Part shown: positions 33,506-38,399 of the stretch, piece after piece
Layout of the letters: every line of letters starts with the position of its first letter
Numbering within the stretch: position 1 is the first letter of the stretch
Assembly (NCBI RefSeq): GCF_900116765.1
Contig: NZ_UETC01000025.1
Coordinates: 1-38,399 of the forward strand
Reading direction: 5' to 3'
DNA length: 38,399 nucleotides
Origin: Jannaschia seohaensis
GTDB lineage: Bacteria > Pseudomonadota > Alphaproteobacteria > Rhodobacterales > Rhodobacteraceae
Translations under genes and position numbers: made by a program
Notes under the pieces: generated by a model
Told to the model about the DNA's origin: nothing
What the model saw: the letters and a program-made list of their open reading frames with translations, nothing else
The model's database searches: none

Positions 33506-36115
33506 TTATTGGCCGATTGCGGCGACCGGGTCGCCGCCACAGCTTTCCTCGCCATCGGTCAACAATATGAAGCGCTTGCGCGCACCGCGCGCCTCGGTCT
33601 GAAGGTAGGTTCGACCCTGGGCCGACGCGGCGGCCAGCGGGGTCGAGCCGCTGGGCCGGATGCCGGGCAGCACGGCGATGATTTCTCCGGGGTCGGTGGT
33701 GAACGGAACTTCGAGCCGGATACTTCCGCAGTCATAGAACACCATCAGCGCAACCTCGATGTCGCCGCCGGCCTGGATCCCTTGCAGGACAGCCGTAGCG
33801 GCGGCGCGGGCCTTCTCGATGCGGCCGTCGTCGCCCATGCTGCCGGAGGCGTCGAAAACGATCAGGATCGACTCGGCCAGCGTGGGCGTAGGCCGCGAGC
33901 TGATGGACCAGATGTCGGAATAGAGCAGCAGCGCGTCCGCGAGGCATTGCTCATAGCCCCTCTGCGCGATGTCCAGCAGGACCTCGGATGCATCGACCTC
34001 CCCGAAGATCGCGTCGATTTCCTGTTCGGGTGTCTGGCCCTGCGGACCTGCAGTAGCCTGCGGGCAACGCGCCTTCGCCGCATCGACGAGGGCCTGCAAG
34101 GAGGCGAGGTCGGGCGCGTCGTCGATGGACCGGTAGGTATAACCACGGCTTCCAAACCAATCCCCCTCGACGCCGTATTGGCAGGACAGCGCCGGCGACA
34201 AGGCCGTGTCGAGTGCTTGGAGGATGCCGCGCAGCTCGGCGCCCAGCGGACCGGAGCGATGGGGCTCCAGCGCCGCGCGGACGAGATCCGCGCGCTGCTC
34301 GGCCTGGGTGATCAGACCCGTGACCCTCCGCTGGGCTGCATGCATCGCTCCCTTCGCCGTCGCGAAATCCGCTGCGATCGACGCAGCATCGGCGGCGCGC
34401 AGATCGGCCAGCCAGCCGTCGAGCCGTGCGAGGTCCTGGGCCACGAGATCGAGCCGGAGCCCGGACTGGGGCGCCTGGCTGGCGCTCGTCACTTGGCGCC
34501 GGATCTCTGCGATATCGGAATGGGCTTTCCGAGCGGCCTCGACACCGGCTTGCGCCTGCGCCGCGCCGTCGCGCGCGGATTGAACCAGCGCGAGCGCCGC
34601 AGGCTGGTCGGCGGCAGTGTCGATGCCGTCGCGCGCGGTGCAGGCGGCGTTCAAGCCCGCCTGCGCCTCGGCGAGCCCGCTGTCGAAGACGCTCCTTAGG
34701 CGCCGCGCCTCGGTCAGATCGCCCGCGAGTGACGCGCCGTCAGGGCCGCAGTCGGGAATGTCACGGGCCCGTATGCGGATGTCGAAGGCGATGCTGCTGA
34801 GCCTTGCCATCGCCGCACGGGCCGCTTCCGCCTCGGTCTTGGCCGCATCGTAGGCCGCACAGGCCGCGACGGCGCCGGCGGCGGCCCGCGCCACGGCATC
34901 GGCGTCGGCCTGACTTCCGGTGATGGCCGCGCGCGCGTCGCGCGTGAGCTGCGCCGCCTCCGCATCTGTCATCGCGGCCAGCGCAAGCGCCGAGAGCCGC
35001 TGCCCCAGAGCCTGCGCGAAGGCGTCGCTCGACGCCATCAATTCGGCCTGCGCCGCGTCTATCTCGGCGGTCAGCCGGCGCTCTTCCTCGGCGATGCGGC
35101 TGGCGACGAGATCGCTGATCCAACTGCGCGGCGACTGGCCCGTTGTGCGATAGGCCTCCAGCATCTGCATCCGGATCGTGTCCGGGTCGATATTCGCCGC
35201 AAGCAGCGCGCGGTCGAACTCCCGATCGGCATAGGCGGCCCCGCCGAGCAGGGCGCAGCGATCATATTCGCTGAGGCTCGACGCGGCGTTCCGGGTCCGA
35301 TTGTAGGTGGTCACATAGGCCTGAAGGCAAGTGTCGATGAAGTAGTCCGAAAGCGCGCCCTGCGACCAGCGGATGAACTGTTTTTCGTAGGCTATCACCT
35401 GCAAATAGGCCTGTCCGGGCGCGACCCCGAGATCGGTGAACGCCCAGTCGATCACGCCGGCGACGGTGTTCTGGGACAGGCTCTCGAGCTCCGAGATCGC
35501 CTCGCCTTTGACGATCTGGAAGGCCTGCCCGGTGTCGCCGCGCAGCAGCGCCGTGCCGACCTGCTGCAAGCTGCCCGCGCGGTTCACAAGCGTGTCCCAG
35601 ACCAGCTTGGTCTGATCGTGTCCCTTTTCCTCCAGGATATCGCCGACGATCGATGCGAAGAGGGTCGCGCCGACGCGCGGCATCTCCTTCTTCAGGGCGG
35701 TATAATTGCCCGCGCTGGCCGCGCCGGCCATCTGTGCGAATCGTGCCGCGTCGGCGCGCAAGGCATCCGCGGCCATCAACGCGTACTTCGAGGAGTATTT
35801 CCGCCAGGCGCTCTCGTTTTGCGGCGTGTAGAGGTCGTCGAGACGTTGGCTGAGCGTCTTGGCGGCTTCTTCGTCGGCGGTTCGTTGTGCCACCTGGCCG
35901 GCGCGCACGGCGGTCAGTTCGTCATGGAGCGCCTGCAAGATCTGGTTCTGATCTTGCTCGCTAAGGACCGCCCAGATGGTCCCGTCGAACGGCCCGGCCG
36001 AGGCGCGCGGCATCGACAGCGTCAGCGCGAGCGCCACGACGCCGACGAAGCGGAGAGCGCGGACGCATAGCCCGCACGGCCTGTTCAGAAGGGCTGAGGT
36101 CATCGAGCTTGCCAC
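33506..36115 (-). CDS. secreted helical protein ending in a C-terminally incomplete VWA domain
   Basis: An 869-residue protein. A signal peptide of about 40 residues ends ASA before GPFDG. Residues about 43-740 are mostly helical and Ala-rich, with probable coiled coils around 380-640 and scattered cysteines, and match no family I know. The C-terminal VWA part runs from about 745: metal-site residues are Asp755-x-Ser757-x-Ser759 (FDASGSM), Thr near 825 (GSTPLAAA) and Asp854 (LLTDGEESCGGDP). The protein stops 15 residues after Asp854, about 50 residues short of a normal VWA end. The following gene starts 28 bases later and appears to supply that end. The GTG start at 36115 has AGGA nine bases upstream; an ATG at 36103 is an alternative that keeps the signal peptide. 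Confidence 0.85.
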   Translation of the reverse strand: MASSMTSALLNRPCGLCVRALRFVGVVALALTLSMPRASAGPFDGTIWAVLSEQDQNQILQALHDELTAVRAGQVAQRTADEEAAKTLSQRLDDLYTPQNESAWRKYSSKYALMAADALRADAARFAQMAGAASAGNYTALKKEMPRVGATLFASIVGDILEEKGHDQTKLVWDTLVNRAGSLQQVGTALLRGDTGQAFQIVKGEAISELESLSQNTVAGVIDWAFTDLGVAPGQAYLQVIAYEKQFIRWSQGALSDYFIDTCLQAYVTTYNRTRNAASSLSEYDRCALLGGAAYADREFDRALLAANIDPDTIRMQMLEAYRTTGQSPRSWISDLVASRIAEEERRLTAEIDAAQAELMASSDAFAQALGQRLSALALAAMTDAEAAQLTRDARAAITGSQADADAVARAAAGAVAACAAYDAAKTEAEAARAAMARLSSIAFDIRIRARDIPDCGPDGASLAGDLTEARRLRSVFDSGLAEAQAGLNAACTARDGIDTAADQPAALALVQSARDGAAQAQAGVEAARKAHSDIAEIRRQVTSASQAPQSGLRLDLVAQDLARLDGWLADLRAADAASIAADFATAKGAMHAAQRRVTGLITQAEQRADLVRAALEPHRSGPLGAELRGILQALDTALSPALSCQYGVEGDWFGSRGYTYRSIDDAPDLASLQALVDAAKARCPQATAGPQGQTPEQEIDAIFGEVDASEVLLDIAQRGYEQCLADALLLYSDIWSISSRPTPTLAESILIVFDASGSMGDDGRIEKARAAATAVLQGIQAGGDIEVALMVFYDCGSIRLEVPFTTDPGEIIAVLPGIRPSGSTPLAAASAQGRTYLQTEARGARKRFILLTDGEESCGGDPVAAIGQ

Positions 36116-36392
36116 TTGCTTTCATCCTGCGCGCGCGCCCGACTTCGACAGCGAGCGCATAACAGTGACAGTGTAGCGCCCGGGACGAGCCGCGGAATGA
36201 CGTCGGTCAAGAGCTCCGGCCCACACTGATCATGGGCGCGGCGGCCGTTTGGCCGGGCGCGGCGTTACGCCCTTCGATCGATGAGCGCGGGGTGGGGACC
36301 ACGCGGGCAAGCCGTCGATGCGCCGGCCCCGTTCAGAACGGCTGGACATGCCTCGCCCCGGCGGAGACCATCCCGGCGAGGAGGAGCGTGAC
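36116..36392. promoter_or_regulatory. divergent intergenic region: split-VWA operon / CoA-transferase
   Basis: The 277 bases between divergent genes should hold both promoters. There is a five-pair hairpin, CGGCC-GTTT-GGCCG, at 36242-36255 and a direct repeat ACAGTG-ACAGTG near 36165. GGAGGAG just before 36393 is the ribosome site of the CoA-transferase gene. No clear -35/-10 pair was identified. Confidence 0.35.
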
Positions 36393-38243
36393 ATGCACAA
36401 GAAGGTGATTGCGGGCGCAGATGCGGCGGCCCTGATCCAGGATGGGGATGTGCTCACGACCTCTGGCTTCGTTGGCATCGGTGTGCCGGACGCACTCCTC
36501 TCTGCGGTCGAAACGCGGTTCTTGGAGACCGGGCATCCCAGGAACCTGTCGCTGGTGTTCGCGGCAGGACAGGGGGATGGCGGCGAGCGGGGGCTGAACC
36601 GCCTCGGGCATGAGGGCCTGCTGCGCCGGGTCGTCGGCGGCCATTGGGGCCTTATTCCGAAGGTCGCGGCCCTCGCCGTCGAGGGCAAGATCGAGGGGTG
36701 GAACCTCCCGCAGGGATGTATCAGCCAACTTTTCCGCGATGCCGCGGCGGGAAAGCCCGGGATGCTGACCAAGGTCGGCCTGGACACGTTCGTCGATCCG
36801 CGAAACGGGGGTGGGGCCGTCAACGACATTTCCGTCGAGCCTCAGGTCGAATTGATGACGCGGGGCGACGAGGAATACCTGTTCTATCCCGCGCCGAAGC
36901 TGACCGTCGCGCTCCTGCGCGGCACCACGGCCGATGAGGCCGGAAACGTCACGATGGAACGCGAGGCGCTCATCATCGACAACTTGGCCCAGGCGATGGC
37001 CGTGAAGAACGCGGGCGGGATCGTCATCGTGCAGGTCGAGCGCCTTGCCCGCGGTCGCAGCCTCCCCGCGCGGGAGGTGCAGATCCCGGGGATCTTCGTC
37101 GATGCGGTCGTCGTCGCGCCGCCCGAGCTTCACATGCAGACCTACAGAACGGCGTTCTCACACGCCTTCACCAATCGCATCCGCCCGCCTGCCGGTGAAA
37201 TCCCGCATATGCCGCTGGATGCCCGGAAGGTCATCGCGCGGCGCTGCGCGTTCGAGCTTCCGGTCAACGGGGTGATCAATCTGGGCATCGGCATGCCCGA
37301 AGGCGTCGCCGCAGTTTCGGCCGAGGAGGGTCTGCTGGATCACGTCACACTGACGGCCGAGCCGGGTGTCGTCGGGGGACAGCCCGCCTCAGGCCTCGAT
37401 TTCGGCGCGGCCGTCGATGTGGACGCCGTCGTGCCTCAGAGCGCCCAATTCGATTTCTACGATGGCGGCGGGCTCGCCGGGGCGGGCGGGTTCATCAATA
37501 TCAGCCAGAACGCGAAGTCGCTCGTCTTCGCCGGAACCTTCACGGCAAAGGGCATCGATGTGGACATCCGCGACGGGGCGCTGACCATCCGCAAGGAGGG
37601 AACGTCCCGGAAGTTCCTTGAGGCCGTCGAACAGGTGACCTTCTCCGGCAGACGCGCCGCGCGGCTCGGCCAACCCGTGCTATACGTGACTGAGCGATGC
37701 GTCTTTCAGTTGCGGCCCGACGGCCTTCACCTGATCGAAGTCGCCCCGGGTGTGGAGATCGAACGCGACATCGTCGGCCAGATGGCGTTTCGGCCGATCA
37801 TCGAAGAAGTCCGGATCATGGACGCGCGCATCTTCCAGCCCGAGCCGATGGACCTGAAACGGGAGCTCCTGCACCTCGATCTGCCGGACAGAATTGCCTT
37901 GGACGCCGGCACGGGACGTCTGTTCATCAATTTCGAGAAGATGAGAATCCGGTCGCTGGACGAAATCGAACAGGTCCGTCGACAGGTGATCGAGGTCTGC
38001 GGCCTGCTGAGGGACAAAGTGGATGTCGTCGTGAACTACGACGGGTTCCAGCTCGAGGACGATATAACGAAAGACTACGCCGACATGGTCGCGGATCTGG
38101 AGAGCCGGTTCTACAAGACGGTGACGCGCTACTCGGGGTCTGCGTTCATGCGATTGAAGTTGGGCGAAACCCTTCCGAAGGCGTCGCCACATATCTTTGA
38201 GACCCGTGAGGCGGCACAAGCGTTTCTCGACCGGCCGACATGA
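36393..38243 (+). CDS. propionate/acetate CoA-transferase-like enzyme with C-terminal extension
   Basis: A 616-residue protein of the family I CoA-transferases of the Pct/YdiF type, which move CoA between acyl-CoA and short-chain acids such as acetate or propionate. Both halves of the fused alpha and beta chains are present. The catalytic Glu323 sits in TAEPGVVGG, one position from Glu324 of the clostridial enzyme. The first about 490 residues cover the usual enzyme. An extra about 125 residues follow (LFINFEKMRIRS, then MRLKLGE and HIFETREAAQAFL), which look like a separate small alpha/beta domain, perhaps STAS-like. The ATG at 36393 is chosen for its GGAGGAG site; upstream in-frame starts lack one. 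It stands alone, divergent from the VWA operon. Confidence 0.9.
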   Translation: MHKKVIAGADAAALIQDGDVLTTSGFVGIGVPDALLSAVETRFLETGHPRNLSLVFAAGQGDGGERGLNRLGHEGLLRRVVGGHWGLIPKVAALAVEGKIEGWNLPQGCISQLFRDAAAGKPGMLTKVGLDTFVDPRNGGGAVNDISVEPQVELMTRGDEEYLFYPAPKLTVALLRGTTADEAGNVTMEREALIIDNLAQAMAVKNAGGIVIVQVERLARGRSLPAREVQIPGIFVDAVVVAPPELHMQTYRTAFSHAFTNRIRPPAGEIPHMPLDARKVIARRCAFELPVNGVINLGIGMPEGVAAVSAEEGLLDHVTLTAEPGVVGGQPASGLDFGAAVDVDAVVPQSAQFDFYDGGGLAGAGGFINISQNAKSLVFAGTFTAKGIDVDIRDGALTIRKEGTSRKFLEAVEQVTFSGRRAARLGQPVLYVTERCVFQLRPDGLHLIEVAPGVEIERDIVGQMAFRPIIEEVRIMDARIFQPEPMDLKRELLHLDLPDRIALDAGTGRLFINFEKMRIRSLDEIEQVRRQVIEVCGLLRDKVDVVVNYDGFQLEDDITKDYADMVADLESRFYKTVTRYSGSAFMRLKLGETLPKASPHIFETREAAQAFLDRPT

Positions 38244-38354
38244 GTCGTATCATTGGGCCTCGACGGCGTGACCGTCTTCGTCGCGTATCGTCGATGACCC
38301 ACTTTAAAGCAACGGACGCGTTCGTAGACTCGGGACTATGTCGGGTGGCGTAGT

Positions 38355-38378
38355 TATGATTCACGTTGTGCAGGAGGG
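38355..38378 (+). promoter_or_regulatory. possible -10 box and ribosome site for a gene at the right edge
   Basis: TATGAT at 38355-38360 is one base from the consensus -10, with no good -35 at the usual distance. AGGAGGG at 38372-38378 lies eight bases before an ATG, an excellent ribosome-binding site. Confidence 0.4.
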
Positions 38379-38386
38379 CTTTGGCG

Positions 38387-38399
38387 ATGCCTGCACCGC
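38387..38399 (+). CDS. possible start of a further gene (partial)
   Basis: The ATG at 38387 follows AGGAGGG with eight-base spacing and reads Met-Pro-Ala-Pro before the window ends. No product can be named. Confidence 0.4.

Noticed and set aside
33495-33560. Programmed frameshift joining the two split-VWA genes
   Set aside because: A shift would fuse the frames but insert a hydrophobic signal segment into the middle of the VWA fold; the second gene also has its own ribosome site (GGAG) and a well-formed signal peptide.
38262-38276. GACGG-CGTGA-CCGTC hairpin after the CoA-transferase gene as a terminator
   Set aside because: The stem is only five pairs and is followed by TTCGTCG, not a T-run.

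Overview
The window is a GC-rich bacterial chromosome segment. It most likely comes from an alphaproteobacterium of the Rhodobacteraceae type. This placement rests on gene content: a PhaAB-style fused Mrp antiporter, a DUF1194 von Willebrand (VWA) protein, a HisKA_2 kinase with a single-domain receiver, and serralysin-like RTX exoproteins. No rRNA or marker gene was available to confirm it. No tRNA, rRNA, CRISPR array or intact insertion sequence was seen.

Layout. (1) 1-5351 is a plus-strand chemotaxis operon: cheW, a transmembrane receptor with a duplicated sensor region, a second cheW, cheR and cheB. cheA is not in the window. (2) 5444-6133 is a cupin D-lyxose isomerase whose stop codon is interlocked with the stop of the convergent gene. 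(3) 6130-17641 is an exoprotein island: a class-3-lipase-like RTX protein, a 2709-residue RTX/Ig-like giant, and a divergent CAP-domain RTX protein. All three end in related C-terminal tails, as expected for type I secretion, but no exporter genes are present. (4) 17756-19620 is a PAS-PAS-HisKA_2 sensor kinase overlapping a stand-alone receiver. (5) 20074-20649 is a YqgE/AlgH-family protein. (6) 20798-23252 is an AsnB-type amidotransferase followed by a nitrilase-superfamily amidohydrolase. (7) 23323-29273 is a complete minus-strand Mrp Na+/H+ antiporter operon (AB fusion, C, D, E, F, G). (8) 29734-30537 is a secreted DUF1194 VWA protein. (9) 31039-36115 is a two-gene minus-strand operon of secreted proteins. 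(10) 36393-38243 is a propionate-CoA-transferase-like enzyme with an extra C-terminal domain. The start of a further gene may lie at the right edge.

The most unusual locus is the 31039-36115 operon. The first protein ends in a VWA domain that stops just after the last metal-site motif. The second protein begins with its own signal peptide, then a stretch that looks like the missing end of a VWA fold, then six repeats of about 121 residues resembling PPC domains. The two products look like halves of one VWA domain exported separately, which would have to join outside the cytoplasm. This is inferred from sequence alone.

Other points of interest are the shared secretion tails of the three RTX proteins, the duplicated receptor sensor, the amidotransferase/amidohydrolase pair, and the domain appended to the CoA-transferase.
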